Below, one piece after another: positions 51,204 through 61,696 of a DNA stretch of 64,000 nucleotides (positions within the stretch are counted from its first letter, which is position 1; each line of letters begins with the position of its first letter). Under the pieces are notes generated by a model. The model worked only from the letters and a program-made list of their open reading frames with translations. It was not told the origin of the DNA and ran no database searches. Origin of the DNA: Cryoendolithus antarcticus (lineage: Eukaryota; Ascomycota; Dothideomycetes; Cladosporiales; Cladosporiaceae); assembly GCA_002077065.1 (NCBI GenBank), contig NAJO01000008.1:868001-932000 (forward strand), in the 5' to 3' direction. A program made the translations under genes and the position numbers.

Positions 51204-53768
51204 CTACCTCATCCTCAGCGGCGCCGGCATGGCAGGCTTCACCTTCACAACCCCAGCCGCACCCGCAGGCTGCGCATGCTGTATGAAGTGGTGCCTCAAG
51301 GCATCGTTCGGGCTCACTCTCCTCGTAGGGTCAAGCTGCAAGCACTTCTCCAACAGATCCACAAAAGCATACAGCTCTTTCAGATCCGCCGCACTCATGC
51401 CCTTGGCATTAGCCGTAAGCCGTGCACGTAGATCTTTCCCGGGCTCGGTTTTGATGAAGTTCATCTGCCGCATGTTAGTCTTTCCCGTGATCTTGTCTCG
51501 CTCCTGTGACACAAAGATGAAGTCTGGGTCGCCGCCGACGAAGTGCTTGTCGCCCAGAGTTGAGCGTAGGAGCATGCGTTTCGGGAACTTGCCGCGGCAT
51601 TCTTGGATGGAGCGAAGCATTTGGTTATTGTCGGAGCCTGCGAAGAGAATGCGACCGGTGTAGAGCTCGAACAGTGTGCAGCCGATGGACCACATATCGA
51701 TTGCGTAGTCGAAGGGTATGCCGAGAATCACTTCCGGTGCGCGGTAGAAACGAGAGACGAGATATGGTGTGATCTCCGCGTCCTGTGCTTTGGCGGCTGT
51801 GCCCAGATCGCAGATCTTGAGGCGACTGCGTTCGTGATTGACAAGGATGTTGTCAGGCTTCAGGTCCGCGTGAAGGACTTCGCATCGCTTGAGGTGACTT
51901 AGAGCGAGGAACATCTGCTGAGCATAGGCCCGGATGGCTTTGAGGTTGAGGCCAACATTGCGGCCAAACTTCTTCAGCACTTCACGGAGATCTGCGCTCA
52001 GATTCTCGAACACCAGGCAGAGATGGCCCTTGTGATCGAAGTTGCGGTGCAGTCGGATGATGTGCTTCTTGTCCTCAGTGTCTGCTGCATTTAGCATGCT
52101 GAGCATCTCCATCTCTTTCGTGCCTGCCTTGTACATGGTATCGTTGTTGCATGCAATCTTGACCGCAACGTCTTTATCTGTCTTCGTGTCTTTGGCGCGG
52201 ACCACAGTCGCAAAGGTTCCTTTGCCGATCTGCTGCTGCACCACATAGCGACCGTCTAAAATCTCGCCGAGGATGATGCGGTAGTGACCATCAGGATAGT
52301 CCCAATTGTCAAGCAGATTCTGATCCAGCGTTCGTGCCTCGCCAACCGCTGTGGCTTTCGGCGCGGTCGTGGTCTCTGCGAACATGTCTTCGTCCCCATC
52401 GTCAGCAAACATGTCGAATTCCTTCTTGGACGCTGGCGCAGTCGCTCGTGTCTCTTGCTGAATTGCTGTGACAGGCACCTGAACATCCGACAGCTTGCTA
52501 GGCTGCACCTTGTGATCTGGACGGTCTTCCTGCATGTCCATATTCGGATCGTAGTCAGCGGCGGAAGGTCCTTCTTCCTCGTCCCCAGAACCATCTCCAT
52601 GCTTGCGGTTCGCAAGTTCTTCATCATCAGCCACAGCGAACTCTGCAGGCGACCCAGGGCTGTGAGGCGTGCGCGGCGAGTCGATCGATGCTGGTGCTGT
52701 GTAGGTATTAGCACTTGTAGCGCGTGTAGTATCATACAGTGACTTACGTGAAGCCTGTACTGACGGCGGACCACTGCTGTCGTGGTGAGGTGTACTGGGT
52801 GCTGAGATCGCGCTTTGTTCCAGCGCTTGTACAAGCAATGGTGTCTGCTGGGTCTTGTACTTGGCCTTGATCGCTTCTCGCTTCTTCCGACGCTGCTCGA
52901 TCAGCTCATCTTCTGAAAGCTTCGGCTCTGGGATGAAGTCCACTGCGAGACCGTCTGCTCCTCCCTCAGGCCTGCGAAGGCAAGTCAGCGTGTGGATTTG
53001 CAATGGTTGAAGTGGCGAAACATACCCTCGGGCTCGATCTGAGCCAGTGGTCGAAGCGGGCTTGTCCTTACTTGAGGATTCAGTAAAACCGTTGCTTTTG
53101 ATCAAGGGTGCTGAAATAAGAGGTGCAGCAGAAGTACTTTCCTTGTCAAATCGGCCGCCGCGATCATTGATGGAAGCAGTGGCAGGCTTCCGATAAGGTG
53201 ATCGGCTTCGGGCACGACCATGCTGAACTGCTCGATCGGCTGGCGCCCGAGGTCCTGTTGGCGGGCGCGAGGAGGATCCACTTGTCCTCGGTGCCGGGAG
53301 GGTCGACTTGCGATCAGCAGACTGATCTTCGTAGTGGACCTTGAAGCGTCTGGGGTCTGAATTGGCCTTCGCCGCGTAGTGGTCAACACCTCGTGGCCGT
53401 TTGTCGCCGGTCTTCGCGACACCACCTCGGTGTGGCGAAGGCGATCTTGACCGGAGCCTGTCGTTTAGACCTCGTCGTGGAGGTGGCGAAGGCGATCGCG
53501 AGAGAGAGCCAGACCGTGATCTCGAGTAAGACGGTGACCGACGCTTAGCTCGATATGGCGACCTCGATCGTCCTTCTCGATACGGAGATATAGCCATGGC
53601 GTCCTGAGCAGTATCGGTTTGCGGAGCTCGAGATGAAGCACCGCTTGGCAGTCTGATCGAATTGTTAACCACGCCGTGTCTTGCAGAATGTGTTGATGGC
53701 TTAGTTGCCTTCTCCTCGTCCCCGCTGTTGATCTCGCCTTCCGACGGCGAAGCAGCTACTGGGCCCAT
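51204..53768 (-). CDS. PRP4: Prp4-type pre-mRNA splicing kinase
   Basis: Exons 53026-53768, 52748-52971 and 51204-52696. Introns 52972-53025 (54 nt; GTATGT, GCTGAC) and 52697-52747 (51 nt; GTAAGT, GCTAATAC) are multiples of three without stops, so the frame also reads through them. Spliced product: 819 residues. N-terminal half: RS-like domain with many SRSRS/SPSP repeats and EQRRKKREAIKAKYK. Kinase domain from about residue 490: IGKGTFATVVRA, Lys in VAVKIAC, HADLKPDNILV, CDLGTA (DLG instead of DFG, normal for Prp4), YLVSRFYRAPEVILGIPFDY and DMWSIGCTLFELYTG. Prp4 phosphorylates Prp6/Prp31 during tri-snRNP activation in the nucleus. Confidence 0.94.
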   Translation of the reverse strand: MGPVAASPSEGEINSGDEEKATKPSTHSARHGVVNNSIRLPSGASSRAPQTDTAQDAMAISPYREGRSRSPYRAKRRSPSYSRSRSGSLSRSPSPPPRRGLNDRLRSRSPSPHRGGVAKTGDKRPRGVDHYAAKANSDPRRFKVHYEDQSADRKSTLPAPRTSGSSSRPPTGPRAPADRAVQHGRARSRSPYRKPATASINDRGGRFDKESTSAAPLISAPLIKSNGFTESSSKDKPASTTGSDRARGYVSPLQPLQIHTLTCLRRPEGGADGLAVDFIPEPKLSEDELIEQRRKKREAIKAKYKTQQTPLLVQALEQSAISAPSTPHHDSSGPPSVQASRKSLYDTTRATSANTYTAPASIDSPRTPHSPGSPAEFAVADDEELANRKHGDGSGDEEEGPSAADYDPNMDMQEDRPDHKVQPSKLSDVQVPVTAIQQETRATAPASKKEFDMFADDGDEDMFAETTTAPKATAVGEARTLDQNLLDNWDYPDGHYRIILGEILDGRYVVQQQIGKGTFATVVRAKDTKTDKDVAVKIACNNDTMYKAGTKEMEMLSMLNAADTEDKKHIIRLHRNFDHKGHLCLVFENLSADLREVLKKFGRNVGLNLKAIRAYAQQMFLALSHLKRCEVLHADLKPDNILVNHERSRLKICDLGTAAKAQDAEITPYLVSRFYRAPEVILGIPFDYAIDMWSIGCTLFELYTGRILFAGSDNNQMLRSIQECRGKFPKRMLLRSTLGDKHFVGGDPDFIFVSQERDKITGKTNMRQMNFIKTEPGKDLRARLTANAKGMSAADLKELYAFVDLLEKCLQLDPTRRVSPNDALRHHFIQHAQPAGAAGVVKVKPAMPAPLRMR

Positions 53769-54837
53769 CTTGCAGGCTGATGCGTGTGTTCCCGCCAGAC
53801 AAGGCCCTGCTCGAGTAGGTTGAATATGAGTTAGCGAAGTGTTCTACTGAAAGCTTTCGTGTGCTCCGCTGGTTCGCAGGAACCAGTGTGGAAGTAATCC
53901 TCACAGGCTAAGAATCTGCTACACTCCCTGGGAATGCGCGCGTGCTGGTGGGAGGTTTGCGACTGCTACTCGGATGATCTCTGTCCTCTTTGAAGGTGCA
54001 GTCGTTTGCACTTGATATGTCACTTCACTCAAGTCAAGTCGGAGCGAGAAGCGGCAAGTGGCGGGACGGGCTCAGCCGCTCACGCCGAATGCCTAAGGCA
54101 TATAAAGATGCCTCACTCTGATCATGTTCAACTCGACCGCTACCTCCACAACACAACACGTCTTCCTATGCCTTCACAGCGTGACGACCATGAGTGTGGC
54201 AAGCTTTCCAAAACCGATCGATCTTCACGTTCAGCCCGTAGCCTTTGGCTGGGGCTGAACAATGAGACGCTGGACCTAGTTCGCCAGACTTCTTGCGACG
54301 CGCCACGAGCACCAGAAGAGTCCATTGATGGATTGCACAGAGTCATGCAAGCCAGTTCTGGCCATTCTCACTCTTTCCATTGCATCTCATAGCCTCGGTC
54401 CACGATCTGCGACCATCTCCTGGAAGTCAATTGGACCATGAAACGCGCTCTTGGCTATGAGGAAACACGGGGATGTTTCATACTGGACCCAAACCGACTC
54501 GTCGACTGCAACGATGTCCAACCTGCAACGAAGACCAAACAATCATCACGTAAAGCGTAGCAGCTACTTGATGCGAGTGGCCTTGTAGGTTCATATTGAC
54601 TGATTCATGGCGATGGCGTGCTGTTGCATCTCCAGGCACGCCCCATGGAGGCATAGGTATAAGATCAAGTCGGGGTAGACATGTTGATTTCTTTCTATAT
54701 CATTTCATTCAAACAGTGCTGCGCACCAGTCTCTCGCTTCTTCAATCTCACCCAGGTCCGGCATCTGCAGCTATACATATTTCTCACCAACACAGTCACT
54801 ACCCACTCTTCCCTTACCCAACAGCACCACCATCAAC
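53769..54837. other. Divergent intergenic region, no gene supported
   Basis: 1.07 kb upstream of both PRP4 and the Gly-rich secreted protein gene. A plus-strand frame at 54006-54392 (95 residues from ATG 54108) has no recognisable feature and is not annotated. The last 150 nt contain AT-rich TATA-like stretches (TATACATAT near 54773) before the secreted-protein ATG. Confidence 0.45.
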
Positions 54838-56211
54838 ATGAAGGGATTCACAGCTTTCTCCCTCTTCGTGGCTCTCGCCATCGCCGCTCCACTCCCAGGC
54901 GCTCCGGGTAGCTACGGCTCCTCAAGCGGCCCATCTAGCACCGCGAGCGCAGAGTCCGGCAGCGGCTCAACATCAAGCGGCACCTACGGCGGCGGCGAAG
55001 GAGGCGCAGCTAGTGCTGGCAACGGCGCTGCCTCGCCACCTAGCGGTGGCGCAGAAGCCGGCGCTGTCGAAGGCGGTCCTGCGTCCGGAAGTGCTGGTGC
55101 TGGCGCTAGTGGCAGCGCAGGCGGGAGCGCAGGCGGCTCCGCATCAGGTGGTCTCGGTGGTCTGCTTGGAGGCCTTGGTGGCTCTGGAGGAGCCGGCGCA
55201 GGCGCATCCGGTGGTCTAGGCGGCCTGCTTGGTGGACTCAGCGGTGGTGGCTCTGCTGGCGCTGGCGCCGGTGGCTCAGCGTCAGGAGGTCTGGGCGGTC
55301 TTCTCGGTGGCCTTGGCGGTGGTGCTCATGGTGGAGGTAGTGCTCACGGCGGCGGCGGCGCTTCTGGAGGCGCTGGTGGCCTCGGTGGCCTTCTTGGTGG
55401 TCTTGGCGGCGGTGCTGGAGCATCAGGCGGCGCTGGGGCATCTGGTGGTCTTGGCGGACTGCTAGGTGGCCTTGGTGGCGGTGCTGGAGAGGGCGCATCT
55501 GGTGGCGCTTCCGGCTCAGGTGGACTTGGTGGTCTGCTTGGTGGTCTAGGTGGCGGTGCTGGTGGCAACGCTGCTGGTGGGCTTGGCCTCGGTGGCTCGA
55601 TTGGCGGTGGTGCAGGGGCTGGCATTGGTGGAGGCGCTGGCGGGAACGCTACGGCTGGCGGTGCGGGTGGCGCTGCTGGAGGCGCTAGCGGTGCAGGTGC
55701 AGGTGGTGCTGCTGGAGGTGCTGGAGGTGCCGCTGGAGGCGCTGGCGGAGGCGAAGCTGGTGCTGAAGGTGGTGCAGCTGGCGGTGCTGGCGGCTATGGT
55801 GGTGCTTCGGGAGGCGCTGAAGGTGGCGCATCTGACGGTGCTGCAGGTGGTGCCGATGCTGAGGGTGGTGCAAGCGGTGGTGCATCAGGAGGCGCCTTAG
55901 ATGGAGCCTCAAATGGTGTCGAGGGCGGTGCATCAGGAGGCGCGGAGGGCGGCGCATCAGGAGGTGCCGAGGGTGGAACATCAGGTGGTACTGAGGCTGG
56001 AGCATCAGGAGGCGCTGAGGGTGGTGCTGCTGGCGGTGCAGAGGGTGGTGCTGGTGCAGACGGTGGTGCTGAGGGAGAGGACTCGAGCGACTCTGGCGCA
56101 GATGCCGGTGGATTGGAGTCTGGCTCCGCTGGTGGGTACGGTGGCTCGTCTGACAGCGGCGCGCCACCCGCCAGTGGTGCCTCAGAGACGAGCCCTGGAG
56201 CTTCACACTAG
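54838..56211 (+). CDS. Secreted Gly/Ala/Ser-rich repeat protein
   Basis: Single exon, 457 residues. Residues 1-17 are a clear signal peptide (MKGFTAFSLFVALAIAA), with APLPG as likely cleavage and pro region. The mature chain is almost entirely Gly, Ala and Ser without Cys or Trp. Block 1 (~100-250) has six copies of GLGGLLGGL spaced by 15-25 Gly/Ala/Ser residues; block 2 (~250-410) is short GGA and GGAEGGASGG units; the end is more acidic and Ser-rich (EGEDSSDSGADAGG). This resembles silk- or elastin-like structural proteins and glycine-rich cell-wall proteins. No GPI signal is obvious. Role in wall, matrix or host contact is unknown; low complexity makes homology unreliable. Confidence 0.82.
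   Translation: MKGFTAFSLFVALAIAAPLPGAPGSYGSSSGPSSTASAESGSGSTSSGTYGGGEGGAASAGNGAASPPSGGAEAGAVEGGPASGSAGAGASGSAGGSAGGSASGGLGGLLGGLGGSGGAGAGASGGLGGLLGGLSGGGSAGAGAGGSASGGLGGLLGGLGGGAHGGGSAHGGGGASGGAGGLGGLLGGLGGGAGASGGAGASGGLGGLLGGLGGGAGEGASGGASGSGGLGGLLGGLGGGAGGNAAGGLGLGGSIGGGAGAGIGGGAGGNATAGGAGGAAGGASGAGAGGAAGGAGGAAGGAGGGEAGAEGGAAGGAGGYGGASGGAEGGASDGAAGGADAEGGASGGASGGALDGASNGVEGGASGGAEGGASGGAEGGTSGGTEAGASGGAEGGAAGGAEGGAGADGGAEGEDSSDSGADAGGLESGSAGGYGGSSDSGAPPASGASETSPGASH
55140..55600 (+). repeat. Six-copy GLGGLLGGL-encoding repeat array
   Basis: Imperfect tandem units of about 45-84 bp, each with a core encoding GLGGLLGGL followed by a Gly/Ala/Ser spacer. Third-position differences between copies suggest older expansion rather than one recent slippage. 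Such arrays often vary in number between isolates. Confidence 0.75.
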
Positions 56212-56435
56212 AGAGATCTCGTGGCCACCTCTCCAATCCGTCGGATGAAGCAGCTGATGTAGCGGAAAGCTAATGGCTGGGCCCATTGGCAGCCACTCCT
56301 TTGACAGCATGTATAATAGAGATGAAAAGTCATTACAGTTACATCATGCTCCACGTCACAGGGCCAGCTACCATTGTAATACCTTTTGCCTTAAGCTTGC
56401 ACTGATCTCGTTGGCATATCTGAATTTCTTGTCGA

Positions 56436-56940
56436 CTACAACAGTCCCTTCTCCCTCGCCTTAGCCAGCCGAGCATAGATCGCCTGCGTCTTCACAGAAT
56501 CCAGCATCTCCAAAACTCTCGTCACTTTCCTCCCCTCCTCATCAAAAGTCAACACAAACATATACTCGTTATCGTAAGCCTCTCCGTCAACAGCCGTAGC
56601 CGTCAACGTGGTATGAAACCAGGCTCTCCGATCTTCGACAGAGGCGAAGTAATCGTGCATCTCCATCTTCGCCACACCAAGTCAGCTACTACCAAAAGAT
56701 AATGTGAGAGTCAAGGTGGAAGGGAGCCACCTTCACGTCGTGCATAGCGCGTTCAACGCCATTGAAGTACGCTCGGAACTGCTCGTTGTTCTTTGATGGT
56801 CTGTTGAGGGACGCGGGGAGCATGTCGTGAACGCATTCGGGTGCTCGGAGAGCCATGATAGGCCCGGTCTTCCATGTTGCGAAGGCAGCGAGGAAAGCGT
56901 TGGACGTCTCGCGCATGGCGGTGCCAAGATCGATGGACAT
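56436..56940 (-). CDS. SnoaL/NTF2-like fold protein
   Basis: Exon 1 56731-56940 and exon 2 56436-56666; 64-nt intron with a weak GTGGCT donor, GCTGACTTG branch site and GAAG acceptor; phase 0. 146 residues from MSIDLGTAMRETSNAFLAAF. The order is typical of fungal SnoaL-like proteins: N-terminal helix ending at FATWKTGPIM, FRAYFNGVERAMHDVK, a beta strand FHTTLTATAVDGEAYDNEYM, FVLTFDEEGRKVTRVLEMLD and a closing helix. The fold forms a cone-shaped pocket and appears in polyketide cyclases and in stand-alone proteins of unknown role. No biosynthetic cluster genes are nearby. The poor donor makes the exon join the least certain part. Confidence 0.75.
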
Positions 56941-57358
56941 GTCGGCTAGACTAGGAGGGCAGAACAGATCGGTGAGATGAAGTCGATTTGTGGTCAAACG
57001 TCAGAGATTGACTTGCGTAGGTGATAGAAGATATCAAGAATGAACTCGGAAGACTAAATACTTAACACCGTGGATACTACCGCTATCTCCGTAAGCCAAT
57101 ATGGACTCGAAGGTCGGGCCAGGTGACTAGAAGTCGCGCGACTTGTCGCGCGAAGAACCGTCCTCGGGACAGTTGAACATCGCAGAGCACCGCGAAGTGA
57201 TCCATAGTAAGCAATCCGATCGATGACTGCGCTCCGCCGAATTACTTGGATCAGAGTCGGAGAGCAGGGCAGACAGGGCTAGTGGCGTGAAACCGAACCC
57301 TATGATGGGAATTCAGAGACTTACCGCATTCGCCACATCTCCTCTTCACGTTGTCTGC
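56941..57358. other. Intergenic region, no gene seen
   Basis: 418 nt upstream of the SnoaL-like gene and downstream of the deaminase-like gene. A short continuation of the SnoaL frame exists but has no ATG. No other feature. Confidence 0.5.
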
Positions 57359-58979
57359 TCACCCACCCTTCCCCTCCTCCCACATCTTCCTCTTCAGCAT
57401 CAGAACCTCATGCTTCGTCACAAACATGCCGCCCTCGACGCCGTCTTCAGCACTCCCATCGCCCTCCAGAGCAGCCATGAGCCTCATGACTTTGCCTCCC
57501 TCCCATTCCCCAGCGTCATTAGTCCAGAAGACGCGCCTGATACCTACGGCGTGCATGTAAGATATGCAGCGATAGCAAGGGCGGGAGGCGCGGATGCAAT
57601 TGCGGATGTCAGTGTCGGACGCGGAAGAAGGTATTGGGGCAGGTGATGCGGCTGGAGAGGAGTGTGTGAGCTCGTCGTGGAGGGAGCTGGTAGTGCTTGA
57701 TAAGCTAGAAGTCAGGGAGGACGAGATGGACGGCACGCGGGATAGTGGTGCAGTGTCGTTATCAGTCGCTAGCTCCGGTACCGCCACTCGTGAAGTCGCA
57801 GGAACCTTCGTCTCGCGCGGCTGGTAGCGCTGGTGGCGTCCGAGTCTCGTGACGTACAGATCCGCGCCATTGAGTCGCGGGTGCTTCTTCCGTTCGTGAG
57901 CGTTGCTCTTCGACTTTGCGGTTTGGCCAGTGGGCATAAGGGTGTGCTGCATCTGCAATTCCTCATTTCGCATCTTGCCAGACTGTAGGATGTCAGTGAG
58001 TCCAATAGTCAGTGACACTTTTAGACTTACCCTTTTGTAGTCCTTCTCGAACTTAACCGCCTTCACATGCCCGAGCACGGCCTTCGCAGGACGGCCGTCA
58101 GGCTCATGATCATTATCGTTGCTTCGTGTATCACCTTCACCGTCCCTCAAGTTAGACACAGACCGCGATCGCTGCTGCTTCAAACTCTCGTGATGAACAT
58201 TGCCCTCGTACTGATACCCCTGGTGGTACTGGTACTTCCCACCCAGCTTCTGCTGTTGTTTCTGTTTCTTCACCATCTGTTTCTGATGTTTCTCTCCACC
58301 CAGGGAAGCCTGAAACGCCCGACCCTTCTCCTCGCAGCCCAGCACGCCCTCCAGCTCCTCCAACTGGAACCCATTGCCCCTCCCCTTGTACTCTCCCTTG
58401 ACCATATCCAGATGCGGCACCTTCAAAACCGCACTCTTGAACTTGCCACTTGCCACGGCCGGTCGACGCAACGCTGCAGATGCGGTTGACGTAGCTGACA
58501 AGCGCGGCGTCTCGTAGTCGCGCTTTCCGTTTATCAGCACGCGGTAGTTTGAAGCACGGTTTTTCGTGGGAAAAGGTGCTGGAGGCCAGCTTAGAAGACG
58601 TGGAGAGCGCGGAGTGGATGGCCATCATCTCGGAGTGCATGGTGAGGGGCTCGTTGGCACGATGGCCGGCGCCGTTGGAGGTTGACTCGAATGCCTGGAA
58701 TGTCTGCTGCTGCTGAGACTGCGGGTGCGGCTTCTCTTTCTCTTTCTCCTCCTTGCGCTTCTTCGATTTGTCCTTCAGCTCCTGCATAGCCGGGGCACTG
58801 AGAACGCTGCTTGTAACGCGGCCGTGCTTCAGGGCGCCACCGTCAAAGCCTGACCTGTAATCGTTGTAGCCTTGGCCGATGATCTTGCCACCGCGTACGA
58901 TGACGCAGCCGTGGCGGTAGTGGAGCGGCGACTTGGCGGCCTGCTCGAGGGAAAGTGTGAGGTAGTTGTCGGTCTTCAT
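57359..58979 (-). CDS. CMP/dCMP deaminase-fold protein with very large insertion
   Basis: Proposed exons: 58392-58979, 58031-58309 and 57359-57982; 496 residues. N-terminal part: MKTDNYLTLSLEQAAKSPL, RHGCVIVRGGKIIGQGYNDY and zinc motif MHSEMMAIHSAL (H-x-E). The second zinc motif, PCYRCISYMHAVGIRRVFWT, lies ~330 residues later near the C-terminus. Between them is a Lys/Gln/Ser-rich insertion. The frame must shift between about 58540 and 58152; I use an 82-nt intron (58310-58391; GTACAA..TTTCAG), but a weak branch site leaves a frameshift possible. The second intron (57983-58030, 48 nt, GTAAGT) is stop-free. Family members deaminate tRNA adenosine or free cytidylate; substrate here is unknown. 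Confidence 0.68.
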
Positions 58980-59615
58980 ATTGACTGATTTGAGGTGAAT
59001 TGGGATTATGTGGTAACAAGAGGACGTTTTTTTGGTAGCAAGGAACGTTGATGTTGAGATTTGGACGAGAGAATATGTGAGATGAGCTTAGCCTGATCAA
59101 TTTGGTGTGGTTCTTGGTTGCGATATCAAGTCGTTGTAGTCACATATATGATCCTGAGAGTGACAGAATGGGCTGTGTGTGATGTGACTGTCGTTCGGCG
59201 CAATCCGCTGATTGGCTGATGTCACGCTAGAGCTAGTGAGCGTCGATATCAACTCTACTTAGCCAAAGTGAGGCGACGCAACTGTAACCTACCTGCGTAT
59301 GGTTATGCAAGCCCAGCCAGGAATCTGTTGTCGAGATCCCGAATGGATGGGAGCTGAGACTGGAGCGACCGCACGATGAAGATGCCTAGTCCAACCCACT
59401 GATTTGCAAAAACTCCATTCTATGTGCTGTCCTGGGTATCTTATCGCCTTTCCCACTGCTCACTACCATACAAACACCCATAGTCCCGGTCCACTGAACC
59501 CCATGAGACCCATCGCTATGCATTCATAACCCTTCATATCCTGCCTTACATTACGCCGCAATCAAAGACCAGCGTCGCACTCTTGCGCGATAAGCTCACG
59601 CTCCCGCAGAGAACT
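58980..59615. other. Intergenic region, no gene seen
   Basis: 636 nt between two minus-strand genes, including the deaminase promoter and the cyclin 3' region. Only one minor frame overlaps the deaminase start; no RNA gene or repeat noticed. Confidence 0.5.
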
Positions 59616-60965
59616 CTACTCCTCCACTTCGCCCTCTTCGCTGCCAGCATCGTCTTGCGTGACCACCGGCGCCGGCTCGACAGGTAGCGTCTCCCGCATG
59701 TCAGCCTCATTCTGCCGATTGCCATTCTGCACGCGTAGCTTCTCTTCAGTGACGTGGAGGTCGTGTGCTGCAGGCGAGTCTCGTGCTCCGTTTAGTACTT
59801 GGCTATTGCTGTCAGGCTCGAGCTTGATGCGTTTGCTCTCCTGTGGTCGTTGCGAACCAGCTCGATGAACGCCGTTCGTCTCGGCTGGTGCTTCGTCTTC
59901 GTGCGCACGCTTCTGGCCAATAGAGCTGGCGTTCGACAACCGCCTCTCGCTTCCAGGTGCCAGCATCTGACTTTGCGCGGCTGGCATGGGCGACGGCGAC
60001 GCCCCACTCGATCGCAACCTCGTCCCGTCCTGCTCGTCCGCCATATCCAACGGCGTACTGAGCCCAGCATAGATACTCCGATCACCCTCCCCTCCATTCA
60101 CACTCTGCCCATTCTTCCCCGCCGCTCCATTAGCCTCCACGTAATGCGTGCGCATATACTCCAACGCTATCCTCACATCCCCGATCTTCACCTGCGCACC
60201 CTCCCACCACGGCCGTCCCATCTTATCATCCGGGATCTGCACGTCCGTTACCCTGCACGCGTTGTAGAACGCCGCGGCCGCAATTGTCCTACTAGAACAA
60301 AGCAAGCACAGCATCGTATTCGCCGAGTCAGAGACGAACGCCCACGCCGCGTTTCGAAGCGGCTTATTGTGCTGTTGGCCGTAATACTTCAGCATGTCGA
60401 AGAGCTGGCGATGCGGCGACTCGACTGTGAGATCGAAGCAGAGGACCTCGAGCATGACGTCTTCGTTGTGGAGGATACAGTCGCGCCATTTCCAGAAGTC
60501 TTTGCTCTGCTCGTCGATGATTAGATTTGGGTTCTTTTGCGCGATGCGACAGCAGGCCAAGACGATCTCCTTCATCTTCCTGCAGCTCTCCTCGACTTTC
60601 GTCGCTAGGAATAGGGCGACAGCTGCGCTTTGGTAGTGATGCAATTTCGGCACCCCATCTCTGACCCCTTTCAAGCTACTCCGCATCAAGAATCGCTGGA
60701 AGAATGTCGCGGCCGTACTCAGCGTGAGTTGCGGGAGCTTCAGCAGAATCCCGACTTGAAGGATGAAGTTCACGCCCTTGGTGCGGATGTCTTTCTCCTC
60801 GGCAGGAGTAAGACCGTCCTGGATTGAGGGCGTGTTCGCAAGCTCGGCCGGCGTGAAGGTCCATTGCGCTTCGGCTTCGGCTAGAACGCGGTTGGGGGAT
60901 TTGGGGCGAGTGCGCTGGGCAGGGTGAGATGGTGGGAGGTGATGGGTCGCTGAAGGGGGCGGCAT
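59616..60965 (-). CDS. Transcription-type cyclin (cyclin K/T, Pch1/Bur2-like)
   Basis: Single exon, 449 residues. After a Pro-rich N-terminus, WTFTPAELANTPSIQDGLTP leads into the first cyclin box (~55-165): EKDIRTKGVNFILQVGILLK, ATFFQRFLMRSSLKG, VALFLATKVEESCRKMKEIV. A second box (~170-290) follows. The order and the TPSxxxGLTxxxExxxRxKGVNFI start are those of C-type cyclins pairing with CDK9/CDK12-like kinases that phosphorylate the RNA polymerase II CTD (cyclin K/T, S. pombe Pch1). The C-terminal ~150 residues are disordered with a basic KRIKLEPDS (NLS-like) and acidic end EEGEVEE. It should act in the nucleus; the kinase partner is not in the window. Confidence 0.88.
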   Translation of the reverse strand: MPPPSATHHLPPSHPAQRTRPKSPNRVLAEAEAQWTFTPAELANTPSIQDGLTPAEEKDIRTKGVNFILQVGILLKLPQLTLSTAATFFQRFLMRSSLKGVRDGVPKLHHYQSAAVALFLATKVEESCRKMKEIVLACCRIAQKNPNLIIDEQSKDFWKWRDCILHNEDVMLEVLCFDLTVESPHRQLFDMLKYYGQQHNKPLRNAAWAFVSDSANTMLCLLCSSRTIAAAAFYNACRVTDVQIPDDKMGRPWWEGAQVKIGDVRIALEYMRTHYVEANGAAGKNGQSVNGGEGDRSIYAGLSTPLDMADEQDGTRLRSSGASPSPMPAAQSQMLAPGSERRLSNASSIGQKRAHEDEAPAETNGVHRAGSQRPQESKRIKLEPDSNSQVLNGARDSPAAHDLHVTEEKLRVQNGNRQNEADMRETLPVEPAPVVTQDDAGSEEGEVEE

Positions 60966-61402
60966 GGTTGATGAACGTGCAACGAAGGAAGTGAAAGGCT
61001 ATGATTAGAGCGTGGGTAGTAGAGTAGTCGACAGTGGAGAGTAATGCGCCGGCGCGGCTCTCATTGGCGCGAAGGAGGTAAGTGTACTGTGATCCTCCGA
61101 CTGATGCCGGGCATGTCAAGGCGGTGCATGCAGTGATGCGACAATTAGTTTACAATAACAAGGTGATATATATTGTCAACGTGAAGGCGTTGGCCTTCTC
61201 GAGGGTGAAGTTCACGAATGCGCAATGTCTCATACTGACTGAGCAGTTCATGTCACGGTCACTAAATGAGGCAAGTCCGCCAGTAATGTCACATGCGTTG
61301 AAATATTCCTCCGCCTGCCTGTGAACACCATCCTCTCACATAAACGTTCTACAGGCCAGCGCACCCCTCCGCAACCTCTCATTCCCCTCCCATCTTCTCG
61401 CC
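60966..61402. promoter_or_regulatory. Divergent promoter region between cyclin and TMA7 genes
   Basis: 437 nt between the two start codons. The middle is AT-richer than the surroundings and the last 80 nt before TMA7 are pyrimidine-rich. No specific motif identified. Confidence 0.45.

Positions 61403-61696
<294 letters not shown>

Noticed and set aside
54006..54392. Plus-strand 128-codon frame upstream of the Gly-rich gene
   Set aside because: No homology recognised, no signal peptide or splice sites; probably chance in a promoter region.
55344..55625. Minus-strand Pro/Ala-rich frame opposite the Gly-rich gene
   Set aside because: It is the antisense reading of GGT/GGC-rich codons; the plus strand has a signal peptide and a full-length frame.
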